64,000 nucleotides of DNA, taken from contig CAZHRK010000001.1 in the NCBI GenBank assembly GCA_964534555.1, positions 248,001 to 312,000 on the forward strand, read 5' to 3'. The stretch comes from CAZHRK01 sp964534555. GTDB taxonomy: Bacteria > Babelota > Babeliae > Babelales > RVW-14. This document shows positions 26,878 to 36,234 of this stretch, piece by piece (position 1 is the first letter of the stretch; each line of letters opens with the position of its first letter). Under the pieces are notes generated by a model that did not search any database, had not been told where the DNA came from, and saw only the letters and a program-made list of their open reading frames with translations. The position numbers were made by a program, and so were the translations under genes.

Positions 26878-26897
26878 GTAGGAAGTAAGGAGGGGGT

Positions 26898-27428
26898 ATG
26901 TTTTGGTTGCGGCATTCACGGGTGCAGCGTTTTGTACTGCTTCTTACTTTTGAATCAACCCGTAGGTTTTTAATAATAGGCCTCTGGCTTAGTACTGTTA
27001 TTTTTAGTGCATATGCTGCATTTATGTTGTTTCAGGTTCACAGTGCTAAGCGAGAGCATCGCCAGCTACTTGATCAGTTTATGATGTTTCAAGCTAAAAT
27101 TGCCAAACAAGCCTCCTACGAAAAAACACTTTCTTCGCATAAGCCAGCAGCCGCGGCTCCTATTGATCGCACTATTATTAGGGCACTCTTGCTTAAGCAT
27201 ATTGGTGGATATGGTATCTCATGTCGCGCCGTTGCATCTAAGCGCCTGAAGAAAGCTTTGAAAAGAAGAATTATTGGTTTTACCTGTCGTGGAACGTTTT
27301 CTCAGTTATTGACCCTGCTTAAAGCACCACTCCCTGATGTGACCATGAGTGTCCACTCGCTAACTATTGCTAAGCGGCAGAATGATCAGGTAGCGTTTGA
27401 GATCATGTACAAGATCAACGCCCTCTGA
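26898..27428 (+). CDS. PilO/GspM-like inner-membrane protein
   Basis: Protein of 176 residues with one helix near residues 24-46, a helical segment and a C-terminal compact region with FTCRGTFSQLLTLLKAPLPDV. That pattern fits PilO or GspM, which form a periplasmic alignment complex linking the inner-membrane platform to the secretin. There is no strong sequence motif in this family, so the call rests on topology, length and position between the traffic ATPase gene and the secretin gene. Confidence 0.6.
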   Translation: MFWLRHSRVQRFVLLLTFESTRRFLIIGLWLSTVIFSAYAAFMLFQVHSAKREHRQLLDQFMMFQAKIAKQASYEKTLSSHKPAAAAPIDRTIIRALLLKHIGGYGISCRAVASKRLKKALKRRIIGFTCRGTFSQLLTLLKAPLPDVTMSVHSLTIAKRQNDQVAFEIMYKINAL

Positions 27429-27437
27429 AAGGCTCTT

Positions 27438-27740
27438 ATGGATCTTACATTTATCGCGTTTCTTATGTTTTGTTGTTCCTGGTGCCTTCTTCCTATTTCA
27501 TATGCAGTTGTGCCTGATCCATTTGCTCATCCTGCTGACAGGTTGCGCCCATCAGAGCTGCACCTTGTTGGCTTGATAGATGTTAATGGAACATCTAAAG
27601 CTATTATTGAGTGTGGGCATGGTCGGTTGTGTGTTGGGCAAGGTGACTGTATTGACGGCTGGACTGTTACATCTTTGTCAGGCAATACTGTTGTTTTGTC
27701 TAATGGTGGCAGCAATCAATCCCTTCGTATGGAAGAGTAA
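27438..27740 (+). CDS. PilP-like periplasmic protein
   Basis: Protein of 100 residues. A signal peptide or anchor (about residues 1-23) is followed by DPFAHP, then a small beta domain, SELHLVGLIDVNGTSKAIIE through VVLSNGGSNQSL. The sequence LVGLI with a repeated short beta pattern resembles the HR domain of PilP and GspC, which contacts the secretin N-domains. The gene overlaps the secretin gene by one base (TAATG), which supports joint function. Confidence 0.62.
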   Translation: MDLTFIAFLMFCCSWCLLPISYAVVPDPFAHPADRLRPSELHLVGLIDVNGTSKAIIECGHGRLCVGQGDCIDGWTVTSLSGNTVVLSNGGSNQSLRMEE

Positions 27741-29377
27741 TGATTCGAAAGTTGCTATTTTTACTTTTATCATACTCATGTAATGCGCAGGATGCTTCTG
27801 ATTATGTTAAGCCTGCTCAGTATGACTTATCAAATATGCCTCCAAGAGACAGCAGCTTAATACTTAAAGATGCGCAGCAGCAGGATCGTAAAAAATTACA
27901 CTCGATTAAGCGCTTGGTAGATAAAGCATTACAGCCTAAAAAAGAGCCCCGATTAAAAGAAATTAAACTCAAAAATCAGCAGCTGGTGCAACAGTCAATT
28001 CACCAAGATCTTATTACCATGATTGATGCTGTTTATGCTGACCCTGAGCTTGAATCAAAGAAAGTTACTTTAAGCATGAAGGCGTCGCAGGTGCAAGATC
28101 TTTTGCACGCGCTTGCGCAGGCAGCAGGGATTACTCTTGTTGTTGATGCTGATGTTACTGGTAATGTTAAACCAATCCACTTTGAAAAAGTCCCCCTCGC
28201 GGCAGCACTTAAAAGTATTGTTTCGTCTCATACGCCGCGGCTTGTACTCTTTAAAGAGCATGCGGTATGGCGTGTTATGACATTTAAAACAGCACAAGAA
28301 TACTACGCAGGTAGAGCTGCCTATGTGCGTGGGCTTTTGTATCATGATCATGCAATCGTCATGGAGCATGCGGTTTGGAATGATGATTTTAAAAAGCGCG
28401 TTGAAAAAATTTGGCAGGGGATTGTTGGCCCACAGGAAAAAGATAAAACATACTTGGTTTTTGATGACCCCAACCACAAGGTTTTATTCAAGGCGCATAA
28501 TGATCATGCTGCGCGCTTTGGAAAAGTTTTGCACGAGATGAATATTAAGCTCCCGCAAGTGCGACTTGATGCGCGCGTTGTCCTTGCAGATAAAAATTTT
28601 GAAGAGTCACTTGGGTTTAATTGGTCTGGTGTTTATAACAGGCGTGCAAGCGTTAAGCGGCTTGATTTTGCCGGCCTTGGCCCAGTACAAAAAGATACAG
28701 GTAACGGTGCAGACAAAGACACTCCATTCAAAAATATTGTTGGTTGGGCTTTGAATTTTATTCCCTCAACAGTAAAAAACACGATTAATATTCCGTTTGT
28801 TTTTGGAAACAAAGATTTTAATACCAAGCGCCTTAATATTGAGCTTGCTGCTGCTGAAGGGCGCTCAGAGATTAAAACAATTCTAAAGCCCTCATTGCTT
28901 GTTCACAATCAAGAGCAGGCTGAGATTTTAGTTGGCCAAGAGCTTCCACTTGAAACTCGTGTTGATGAGGCAATAGAAGGTAAGCTCACAAACCTTACGA
29001 CAGTTAATTATAAAGACACAGGGATGCGGCTTAAGGTTAAACCATCAATAGCGCCTGATCGAGAAACAGTGTTTTTAGATATGTTTGTAGAAAATTCATC
29101 AATTACACAGTTGGATCAGGGTAATCAGGTTGGTACAAATAACTCAAAATTCAATTATACGATTCAAACAGCACGTACAAATAATAGGGTACTGCTTCGA
29201 AGTGGTGAAACAACCATGATTGGCGGGCTTATTACTAACGTTGATGAAGGCTCAGAGACAGGCGTGCCTGTTCTAAGCAAAATCCCAGTTCTTGGGAGGC
29301 TTTTTTCCTGGCAGGGTAAGAAAAAGACCGAGAAGCAGATGCTGATTTTTATTACGCCAACGCTGGTTGATGTATAG
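27740..29377 (+). CDS. Secretin (PilQ/GspD family)
   Basis: Outer-membrane channel protein of 545 residues with an N-terminal signal peptide (about residues 1-16). An STN/N0-type domain lies near residues 110-195 (DLLHALAQAAGITLVVDADV). The secretin core starts around LPQVRLDARVVLADKNFEESLGFNWSG and ends with VPVLSKIPVLGRLF and LIFITPTLV, the family signature. The long charged stretch after the signal peptide is unusual. It is the last gene of the operon. The channel could serve type IV pili, DNA uptake or protein secretion; comM just downstream tilts towards DNA uptake. Confidence 0.9.
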   Translation: MIRKLLFLLLSYSCNAQDASDYVKPAQYDLSNMPPRDSSLILKDAQQQDRKKLHSIKRLVDKALQPKKEPRLKEIKLKNQQLVQQSIHQDLITMIDAVYADPELESKKVTLSMKASQVQDLLHALAQAAGITLVVDADVTGNVKPIHFEKVPLAAALKSIVSSHTPRLVLFKEHAVWRVMTFKTAQEYYAGRAAYVRGLLYHDHAIVMEHAVWNDDFKKRVEKIWQGIVGPQEKDKTYLVFDDPNHKVLFKAHNDHAARFGKVLHEMNIKLPQVRLDARVVLADKNFEESLGFNWSGVYNRRASVKRLDFAGLGPVQKDTGNGADKDTPFKNIVGWALNFIPSTVKNTINIPFVFGNKDFNTKRLNIELAAAEGRSEIKTILKPSLLVHNQEQAEILVGQELPLETRVDEAIEGKLTNLTTVNYKDTGMRLKVKPSIAPDRETVFLDMFVENSSITQLDQGNQVGTNNSKFNYTIQTARTNNRVLLRSGETTMIGGLITNVDEGSETGVPVLSKIPVLGRLFSWQGKKKTEKQMLIFITPTLVDV

Positions 29378-29437
29378 CTCTCTATTAGTGCCTGTGTACC
29401 TCAACCATCTTTGTTTTTCATAGGTAGTCTTGCGTAA

Positions 29438-29468
29438 GCGTAAATTCGTATTTTGTTTGAATTTATGC
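29438..29468 (+). terminator. Possible terminator after the secretin gene
   Basis: A 10-bp stem (GCGTAAATTC with GAATTTATGC, one wobble) and an 11-nt loop. A run of Ts occurs only about 15 bases later, so the assignment is weak. Confidence 0.33.
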
Positions 29469-29475
29469 ACTCTGA

Positions 29476-29504
29476 TTTAAATTATTTTTTTATCATGCTA
29501 TAAA
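29476..29504 (+). promoter_or_regulatory. Promoter of comM-acpS-herA
   Basis: An extended -10 TGC-TATAAA with TTTAAA 17 bases upstream. The predicted start of transcription lies about 40 bases ahead of comM. Confidence 0.48.
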
Positions 29505-29551
29505 TCACATCCAGTTGGGGTTTTTACATATTTAATACTGGTTTTACTTCT

Positions 29552-31090
29552 ATGCATGCGACTATTCACTCTGCGACGACACTAGGGATCACAGCACATC
29601 ATGTTGATGTAGAGGTTGATATCTCTCTTGGGATGGTTAATCTTTTAATTGTTGGGCTTGCAGATAAAGCAATTAGGGAGAGTAAAGAGCGCATTCGTGC
29701 AGCATTTAAAAATTCTGGCATTAGGCTTCCTGATAAATTAATTACGGTTAACCTTGCACCAGCAACGCTTAAGAAAGAAGACGTTCTTTTTGATGTCCCA
29801 ATCGCTGTTGCTATTATGCAGGCCGCACAGATGCTTGAGCTTGACCAGCAATTTATTAAAGAGACTATATTTCTTGGAGAGCTTTCACTTGATGGCATGA
29901 TTAGACCTGTTAGGGGAGTGCTTTCAATTGTTCACAAAGCTCTTAAAGACGGCAAAAAAACCGTTATCGTTCCACTTGCAAACGCCGCAGAGGCTAGCTT
30001 AATTCAAGGCATTACTATTATTGGTGTTAGTAGCTTGCAGCAGCTTGTTGCGTTCCTACGACATGAAATAACAATAGCGCCTACACCTTGTCGATTCGCT
30101 GATTTTGAGCGCCAAATCATGCATTATGATATAGATTTTGCTCAGGTTAAAGGGCAGATTCTTGCAAAGAGAGCGCTTCAGATTGCAGCAGCAGGGCGTC
30201 ATAATACATTATTTATCGGTTCGCCAGGGTCAGGTAAAACCATGCTTGCCAAGCGTCTGGCAACTATTTTGCCGCCGATGTCATTTGATGAAATTATTCA
30301 GACAACAAAGATCTATTCTGTTGCTGGTATGTTTGATGCAGAGTCACTTGTTATCCACCGTCCTTTCAGAAGTCCGCACCATACTATTTCACAAGCTGGG
30401 CTTGTTGGTGGTGGTAGCAATCCAAAGCCAGGAGAGATCAGCCTTGCGCATAATGGCGTGCTTTTTTTAGACGAGCTTCCGGAGTTTTCGCGCCATGTGC
30501 TTGAAGTTATGCGTGAGCCTCTTGAGAGTGGTCAAGTGCTTATTTCTCGAGCATCTCAAACAGTTGAATATCCTGCTCGATTTTTATTAATTGCTGCTAT
30601 GAACCCATGTCCATGTGGGTATTATGGAGATCGAAAGAAGCGATGCGTATGTAGCGCTGTTCAGATTTCAAAGTATGTTTCCAAGCTTTCTGGGCCACTG
30701 CTTGATCGTATTGATCTGCATGTTCCTGTCTCTTCGCTTGATTATGACCAAATAAAAACAAGTGCAGTCCAGCAAAAAACATCTCAGCAGATGTATGATG
30801 AGGTTACGCGCGCGCTGTTAATACAAGAGCAACGTCTTGGTCCTGATATGCGTAATGCACAAATGAGTGTTGATCAGGTTGAGCGGTATTGCACGCTTTC
30901 GTCTGATGCTGAGCGTATTCTTAAGCTTGCATTTGAAAAAATCGGATTAAGTATGCGCGGGTACCATAAAATTCTTAAGGTTGCGCGTACGATTGCAGAC
31001 CTTGCCCAGAGCGATATGATCGAACAAGTTCATATTCAAGAGGCGATTATGCTTCGTAGCTTAGACCAAAAACTTCAGCAGGTTGTATGA
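29552..31090 (+). CDS. comM: YifB/ComM AAA+ helicase-like protein
   Basis: Protein of 512 residues with an N-terminal Lon-like domain (ADKAIRESKERIRAAFKNSG) and a Mg-chelatase-type AAA+ domain. Walker A is GSPGSGKTML near 224-232, Walker B is LFLDELPEF, and the arginine-finger region is FRSPHHTIS. The cysteine cluster AAMNPCPCGYYGD is a hallmark of ComM. ComM is a ring helicase that promotes branch migration during natural transformation. The stop codon overlaps acpS. Confidence 0.95.
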   Translation: MHATIHSATTLGITAHHVDVEVDISLGMVNLLIVGLADKAIRESKERIRAAFKNSGIRLPDKLITVNLAPATLKKEDVLFDVPIAVAIMQAAQMLELDQQFIKETIFLGELSLDGMIRPVRGVLSIVHKALKDGKKTVIVPLANAAEASLIQGITIIGVSSLQQLVAFLRHEITIAPTPCRFADFERQIMHYDIDFAQVKGQILAKRALQIAAAGRHNTLFIGSPGSGKTMLAKRLATILPPMSFDEIIQTTKIYSVAGMFDAESLVIHRPFRSPHHTISQAGLVGGGSNPKPGEISLAHNGVLFLDELPEFSRHVLEVMREPLESGQVLISRASQTVEYPARFLLIAAMNPCPCGYYGDRKKRCVCSAVQISKYVSKLSGPLLDRIDLHVPVSSLDYDQIKTSAVQQKTSQQMYDEVTRALLIQEQRLGPDMRNAQMSVDQVERYCTLSSDAERILKLAFEKIGLSMRGYHKILKVARTIADLAQSDMIEQVHIQEAIMLRSLDQKLQQVV

Positions 31091-31488
31091 TTTTGGGTGT
31101 TGGGACAGATCTTGTTCGTGTTGAGCGGTTTGTGCGAATTGCACAATATGAACGAATACAGCTTTTACGCATGTTTACGCCATATGAACTTGATTATGCA
31201 ATACATGAGGGTGTTTTCAGTTCTGCAAAACTAGCATTACGATTTGCCGCTAAGGAAGCATTTTTTAAGGCGCTTTCAGCTGTATCATTACGCTCTAATA
31301 ATCCTCAGCCAAAGCTTATGACCGTTCTTCGGAATGTTGGAGTTGAGCACCATAAAACCGGCCAACCATATTTAGCTGTTGAGTGGGGCGCGTTTGGGTA
31401 CACGAGTGCGCCATTTGATGTTACCCTATCATTGTCTGATGATGGTGCGTATGCGCTTGCCTTTGTAATTATCCAGGAGAAAGCATGA
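31087..31488 (+). CDS. acpS: Holo-[acyl-carrier-protein] synthase
   Basis: Transfers 4'-phosphopantetheine from CoA to acyl carrier protein. The 133-residue protein starts MILGVGTDLVRVERF, with the magnesium-binding Asp at residue 8. It carries the second motif FAAKEAFFKALS, with the metal-binding Glu and the CoA-contacting Lys. The C-terminal SLSDDGAYALAFVII is typical. Start and stop codons overlap both neighbours by 4 bases, so it is translated with comM and the HerA-like gene. Confidence 0.95.
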   Translation: MILGVGTDLVRVERFVRIAQYERIQLLRMFTPYELDYAIHEGVFSSAKLALRFAAKEAFFKALSAVSLRSNNPQPKLMTVLRNVGVEHHKTGQPYLAVEWGAFGYTSAPFDVTLSLSDDGAYALAFVIIQEKA

Positions 31489-33077
31489 GAAAAAAGCTTG
31501 GCACTGTAATGAGTGGCTCTATCGTTGAAGGCCTTGCTATGCGCCTTGATGCAGGTACTGATACTGAGCAAATTAAGACGGGTAAGTTTGTTTGTATTGA
31601 TGGTGCATCATATCGCTATTTTTCACTTATTACAGATTTAGAGCTTCATGTTACGCACCCTGATATTTTAAACTTTCCCCCTCGTGATCATGAGCGTCAT
31701 CTTGCCCGAGTTGTTGCTCGCCATGATATGTATGCACAAGCACAACTGCGCCCAATGCTTATGATTGATGGGCATGGCCATAAAATGCCTGTAAAGACGA
31801 TTCCTAATCATTTTGCACCCGTTTTTGAAGCAACAGCAGCAGATGTCGCATCTATTTTTGGTGACGAAGAACAGAGCGAAAAATTCTTCAATATCGGAAT
31901 GCCGCTTGATATGAATACCCCTGTTTGCCTTGATCTTGAGCGCTTTGTAGAGCGTAGCAATGGTATTTTTGGTAAAACAGGAACAGGGAAAACTTTTATT
32001 ACACGGCTTATTCTTGCTGGGATTGTTCGTTCTCAGCGCTCTGTAAATCTTGTATTTGATATGCACAGTGAATACGGTTTTCAGGCACGCAAAGAAGGAC
32101 AAGGACTTTCATTTGTTAAGGGTCTTAAAACGCTCTTTCCTAGCAAGGTTGCTGTATTTTCTCTTGACCCTGAGTCCACTAGGCGCCGCGGTGCAAGCCC
32201 TGATGTTGAGGTTGTCCTTGGCCTGCGAGATATTCGTGTAGATGATGTTATGCCTCTTCAGGATGAACTTAATCTTCATCCAACCGCACTTGAGGCTGCG
32301 TCACTACTGGCAAATCGTTATAAAGATCAATGGCTTGAGGTTCTTCTTTCAAGTGAAGCGTCGCTTAAAGAGCTTGCGTCAGAGGTTGGCGCGCACGCTG
32401 AATCTTTGGGAGCTCTATTTAGAAAGCTTAAGCGAATAGAAAAGTTTCCGTTCATAGTTGATGGCAAAGTTTCTGTTATTGATAGAATTATTGAATACCT
32501 TGATCGTGGGATTCATGTTGTTCTTGAGTTTGGTAATCAAACCTCAATGCTTTGTTATCTGCTTGTCTCTAATATGATTTCCCGACGTATTCATGAGGCG
32601 TACGTTGCAAAAACAGAGAAATATCTTGCTTCACAAAATAGTGCAGATCAGCCAAGGCACTTGGTTATCACTATTGAAGAAGCACATAAATTTCTTAATC
32701 CAGCGGCAGCGCGGCAAACTATTTTTGGTATTATCGCCCGTGAAATGCGTAAATATTACGTTTCGTTACTTGTTGTTGATCAGCGCCCATCGGGGATTGA
32801 TGAAGAAATTATCTCACAGCTTGGCACTAAAATTGTTGCCCAATTAAATGATGAAAAAGACATACAAGCTATTTTAATGGGTGTTTCTGGTTCATCTGCT
32901 CTGCGCTCTATTCTTGCTACGTTAGATTCAAAAAAACAGGCTCTTTTACTTGGTCATGCACTGCCAATGCCTGTTGTTGTGCGTACGCGTGATTACGATG
33001 AGTCTTTTTATGCTGCCGTTGCTGATGTGCCACAATCAAAAGCAACAGCCCAAAAAATCATAGACGAGATCTTTTAA
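31485..33077 (+). CDS. HerA-like DNA translocase ATPase
   Basis: Protein of 530 residues. An N-terminal HAS-barrel-like region begins LGTVMSGSIVEGLAMRLD. Walker A is GKTGTGKTF near residues 162-170, and Walker B is VITIEEAHKFLNP. The motif DMHSEYGFQ and the late arginine region VVDQRPSGIDEEI match HerA/DUF87 proteins. HerA usually works with the nuclease NurA in DNA end resection, or with other nucleases in defence. No NurA-like gene is seen beside it here, and its partner is unknown. It is coupled to acpS by a 4-base overlap. Confidence 0.88.
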   Translation: MRKKLGTVMSGSIVEGLAMRLDAGTDTEQIKTGKFVCIDGASYRYFSLITDLELHVTHPDILNFPPRDHERHLARVVARHDMYAQAQLRPMLMIDGHGHKMPVKTIPNHFAPVFEATAADVASIFGDEEQSEKFFNIGMPLDMNTPVCLDLERFVERSNGIFGKTGTGKTFITRLILAGIVRSQRSVNLVFDMHSEYGFQARKEGQGLSFVKGLKTLFPSKVAVFSLDPESTRRRGASPDVEVVLGLRDIRVDDVMPLQDELNLHPTALEAASLLANRYKDQWLEVLLSSEASLKELASEVGAHAESLGALFRKLKRIEKFPFIVDGKVSVIDRIIEYLDRGIHVVLEFGNQTSMLCYLLVSNMISRRIHEAYVAKTEKYLASQNSADQPRHLVITIEEAHKFLNPAAARQTIFGIIAREMRKYYVSLLVVDQRPSGIDEEIISQLGTKIVAQLNDEKDIQAILMGVSGSSALRSILATLDSKKQALLLGHALPMPVVVRTRDYDESFYAAVADVPQSKATAQKIIDEIF

Positions 33078-33157
33078 TGACACGCCAAGTGTTTTTCTAG
33101 TTTGATAAAAGCCCTCTCTGGTAAGATCTTTCTAAGGGGCAAAACCAGGGGGGACAT

Positions 33158-34951
33158 ATGGTTTTCAAAAATATACTAATACTGTTACTTGTTAGTAGTA
33201 CTTTTCAAGAGGCTTATTCAGCAGCGCGAAGGCGCAGAGCCGGTTCTCCGGGGCCAGCGACTACGCGCGGTTACACTCTTCCATCTGCAGCTGAAGCTTT
33301 ACCTACTGTGGAGGTTCCTGCAGGGGCTGCAAGCACTGGAGAAGGGTTGTCAGCGCCATCTGCTGCAGAGGGATACACTCCTCCCGCAAGGGCAAGAGCT
33401 GCATCTATACCGACAGTTGTAGTTCCGGCTGAAGAGGCGCAGCGCTTGATTGCTGCACGCACCGAAGAAGCGCGCCGTGTTGAAGCAGAACTACGAGAGC
33501 AAAGAGTAAGAGCAGGACTTTCTATAGAGAGCCCAGAAGATGCGGCTCTTTTAGTCAGGAACCCGCTTCCAGAGTTTTATACCAACGCATCTGATTTTTT
33601 CTTTATTTTGGGTAATAAATTTTTGCGTGATTACTGTGAAGCAACATGCGCCGAATTCTATTCGCCTATCAAGTACGAAGGTCCAGATATTCTACGGTTT
33701 CTAGATGTTTTTTTTCATACTAGGCCAGAAGAATACGTGAGACGCTGTTACTATTTTTGCCTTTTTAATAAGTTGCCAGCACTAGCATTTTATACGTACA
33801 TGCGGCTTAAAAAATTTATTCGGCCAGATGGCTTTTTAGAGGATCAATATCGTATAGCTCTTAATTTGCTGCAGAGCCCAACGCCAGATGTTCTTGTCGT
33901 TCCTGCAGCAACTCGAGTTCCTGGAATGCCAGTCAGGCTCGTTCCTGTTGCAGGTGCAACTGCGCCTGATCTTAGTACGCGTAGTATTTTGCAGCTTGCG
34001 CTAGATCAAGATAAAGGTTTTTTAGTGCAGGAGATCTTGCATGAAAGCTTTATGTTTTACTGTTCGATTAAAGCAGCGTCTCCCGTGTATCGAAATAAAT
34101 TTTTACTCTGTTTGAATGAGATTGGTGGTTACTTATCACCGCTTCACTATGCATCTTTATTTGCATCATCAGATACCACGCTTAAAATTTTAGAATTTTA
34201 TAAAGCGCATAAAGGAAATGATGAATTTATAGCTGCCTTATTGAATAAAATAGGTGGTGATCCTTATAACCCGGTTAGCACGCCTGCTGCTTCATCAAGA
34301 GGATTGTATGCACCATCTTTACCAGTAGCGCATCCTGAGGGAAGTATTTTTGCATGTGGGAATCTAAGAAAATATATCTCATACCATCATGAGTTATTTG
34401 TTTGTGCTGCGATTATTCTATGCTGTCGAGGTGGTGCTGCAGGTGTTGTAAACAGATCTTGTCTTGATTTAGCCTCAGAGCGCGCGACAGAGTCTCTTTT
34501 TGTTACGTTGTATAAACAAGTAATTGAGTTTGTTCATAATTATTATTTGGCTGTACATCAGCCAAATCCAGCAGGCGTGTTGTTTGCTAGATATCAAAAG
34601 AGCATGCGGGATTTTGATGCCAGAATGTTTGAAATTTTGTGTTCTCGCTTGGGTGTTTATCCGTATGTAAACAGAATGGGGATGCCGCCATTTGTGCGTA
34701 CATCAATAGCTCAGGGCAACATTTATTTTGCAAAAGCAATCGCTCAACTGACTTCAGACGAGATTAAAACTTGTCTTTTTAGAGATATGAGAGGCGCTTA
34801 TTCGTCATACCCATCTCATATAATGGTTCCTGGCTTGGCGGAATTTTTCGAAACTATGAATTCACGTCCTCGTCCTGTGCCAGTTGATCCTGGAGTTTGT
34901 GCTCGTATTACAGGTTGGCTTGCAAGCTTTCTTCCTGGTGCGGCTCGTTAG
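33158..34951 (+). CDS. Large exported protein, unknown function
   Basis: Protein of 597 residues. The signal peptide (VFKNILILLLVSSTF, probable cleavage after YSA near residue 21) is followed by an Ala/Pro/Arg-rich disordered stretch to about residue 125, then a mostly helical region rich in Phe, Tyr and Cys. GYLSPLHYASLFASSDTTLK (near 329-348) and RSCLDLASERATESLF look like degenerate ankyrin units, but I cannot count a regular array. No catalytic motif is seen. The gene has GGGGG upstream of ATG and its own terminator. An envelope protein or secreted effector is possible. Confidence 0.7.
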   Translation: MVFKNILILLLVSSTFQEAYSAARRRRAGSPGPATTRGYTLPSAAEALPTVEVPAGAASTGEGLSAPSAAEGYTPPARARAASIPTVVVPAEEAQRLIAARTEEARRVEAELREQRVRAGLSIESPEDAALLVRNPLPEFYTNASDFFFILGNKFLRDYCEATCAEFYSPIKYEGPDILRFLDVFFHTRPEEYVRRCYYFCLFNKLPALAFYTYMRLKKFIRPDGFLEDQYRIALNLLQSPTPDVLVVPAATRVPGMPVRLVPVAGATAPDLSTRSILQLALDQDKGFLVQEILHESFMFYCSIKAASPVYRNKFLLCLNEIGGYLSPLHYASLFASSDTTLKILEFYKAHKGNDEFIAALLNKIGGDPYNPVSTPAASSRGLYAPSLPVAHPEGSIFACGNLRKYISYHHELFVCAAIILCCRGGAAGVVNRSCLDLASERATESLFVTLYKQVIEFVHNYYLAVHQPNPAGVLFARYQKSMRDFDARMFEILCSRLGVYPYVNRMGMPPFVRTSIAQGNIYFAKAIAQLTSDEIKTCLFRDMRGAYSSYPSHIMVPGLAEFFETMNSRPRPVPVDPGVCARITGWLASFLPGAAR

Positions 34952-34954
34952 TAA

Positions 34955-34985
34955 TAAATGGGGGCTTCAGCCCCCATTTAATCTT
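34955..34985 (+). terminator. Terminator after the 597-residue protein gene
   Basis: A perfect 11-bp stem, TAAATGGGGGC with GCCCCCATTTA, and a TTCA loop, followed by ATCTTTAT. Confidence 0.8.
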
Positions 34986-35020
34986 TATATACAGATTATA
35001 TACAGACATTTTTCTAATAG

Positions 35021-35049
35021 TTGCATCGTTCATGAGTATCCCATACAAT
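35021..35049 (+). promoter_or_regulatory. Promoter of the ankyrin gene
   Basis: TTGCAT and TACAAT with a 17-base spacer, close to the sigma-70 consensus. It lies about 50 bases before the start codon and after the preceding terminator. Confidence 0.6.
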
Positions 35050-35101
35050 ATGGGTCGCTTTTTTAAAATATTACATAGTTGCTAACAGGGATATTCGTAC
35101 T

Positions 35102-36199
35102 ATGATGCCTCTCATTCGTTTTTTTATACTCATAACTATGACAACGAGTATTTTTGCTGGTAAACATAAGAAAAAGCATCCTAAAAAAGAGTTGCCAAAA
35201 TCATCATCATCAGCAGGAGCAGCTGCTGCTCCTGTAGTTGATACGTCTGCGGTTACTCTGCCAATGCTTCCTAGCGTTGCTGAGATTATTCATATGATGA
35301 GCAGAACATCGCTAGAAGCTCGTGCTGAGCATGTCAAAACCAGGGCTAATGATGGTCTTTATCCTGATGAAGAACTTGAAATCAGAATTGCCGCTGAAAA
35401 GGGTGATGTAGCAAAGCTGACTTCCTATTTAAAAGAGAACAGTGGTAAAGGAATAGATTTTGATGCTCCAGCAACTCACGAGCGCTCTCTTGGATTTACT
35501 GCCTTGATGTATGCAGCTTCAAAGGGAAAGACCGCTGCTGTTACATTTCTTCTTAAGCAAAAATCGGTTAATTTTCAGTCGCTTGATGAGCTAGGTCGTA
35601 ATGCTTTTATGATTGCATGTGCACAAGGTCGTTTAGATGCAGCAAAATTGATTTATGATCATGCTAAAGCAGTATTAGGCGATGGAATTGCCGATTTTAT
35701 CAATCAATGCAATTTTGCTGGCTGGACTGCATTCATGTTGGCAGCCTCCAACGATCATCTAACAGTTGTTGATTGGCTTTTTCATCAGGGTGCAAATATA
35801 GATATCCGATCAACTGCCTCTGATGACCAAAAGCGTAATGCGTTTTTAATTGCAGCAGAATATGGTTGTTTAGCAACAGTTGCATTCTTATGTGATAAGA
35901 GGCCTGATTTGCTTGAGTGTGAAGACTCAAGGGGTATGACTGCATTAATGCTTGCAGCAGAGGGTAATTATTATAAGCTCGTTAAGCTTTTAATGGGGCG
36001 TGGTGCTGATTCGCGTAGGATGTCAAATGAAGGTCATGATGCTTATGAGTATGCAACTGATGAAGATATTCGTGATTTAATTGCTGAAATCGAAGAAGAG
36101 GCAGCCTCAACGTCTGATGATGCCGCTGCTGCAGAAAGTTCTCCTGCATCAACGGGAGGAGCTGCATCAGCCAAAAATGATTTTGAAGAAGTTGATTAG
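35102..36199 (+). CDS. Exported ankyrin-repeat protein
   Basis: Protein of 365 residues. A signal peptide with cleavage near IFAG (about residues 1-20) leads to a Lys/His-rich segment and a Ser/Ala-rich linker. Six or so ankyrin units run from about residue 95 to 325; clear helices start GFTALMYAASKGK, GRNAFMIACAQGR, GWTAFMLAASNDH, RNAFLIAAEYGC and GMTALMLAAEGNYY. The tail is acidic. Ankyrin repeats bind proteins, and an exported array in a host-associated bacterium is a common effector form. There is no catalytic domain. The ATG at 35105 is an equal alternative start. Confidence 0.9.
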   Translation: MMPLIRFFILITMTTSIFAGKHKKKHPKKELPKSSSSAGAAAAPVVDTSAVTLPMLPSVAEIIHMMSRTSLEARAEHVKTRANDGLYPDEELEIRIAAEKGDVAKLTSYLKENSGKGIDFDAPATHERSLGFTALMYAASKGKTAAVTFLLKQKSVNFQSLDELGRNAFMIACAQGRLDAAKLIYDHAKAVLGDGIADFINQCNFAGWTAFMLAASNDHLTVVDWLFHQGANIDIRSTASDDQKRNAFLIAAEYGCLATVAFLCDKRPDLLECEDSRGMTALMLAAEGNYYKLVKLLMGRGADSRRMSNEGHDAYEYATDEDIRDLIAEIEEEAASTSDDAAAAESSPASTGGAASAKNDFEEVD

Positions 36200-36201
36200 T
36201 T

Positions 36202-36234
36202 AAAAGGGGGCTGTTAAAGCCCCCTTATTTTATT
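36202..36234. terminator. Two-way terminator between the ankyrin and C11 protease genes
   Basis: A 9-bp stem, AAGGGGGCT with AGCCCCCTT, and a 5-nt loop, with ATTTTATTT on the plus side. Confidence 0.78.

Noticed and set aside
34990..35010. Direct repeat of ATATACAGA
   Set aside because: Two short AT-rich copies only; this is expected by chance in such a spacer.
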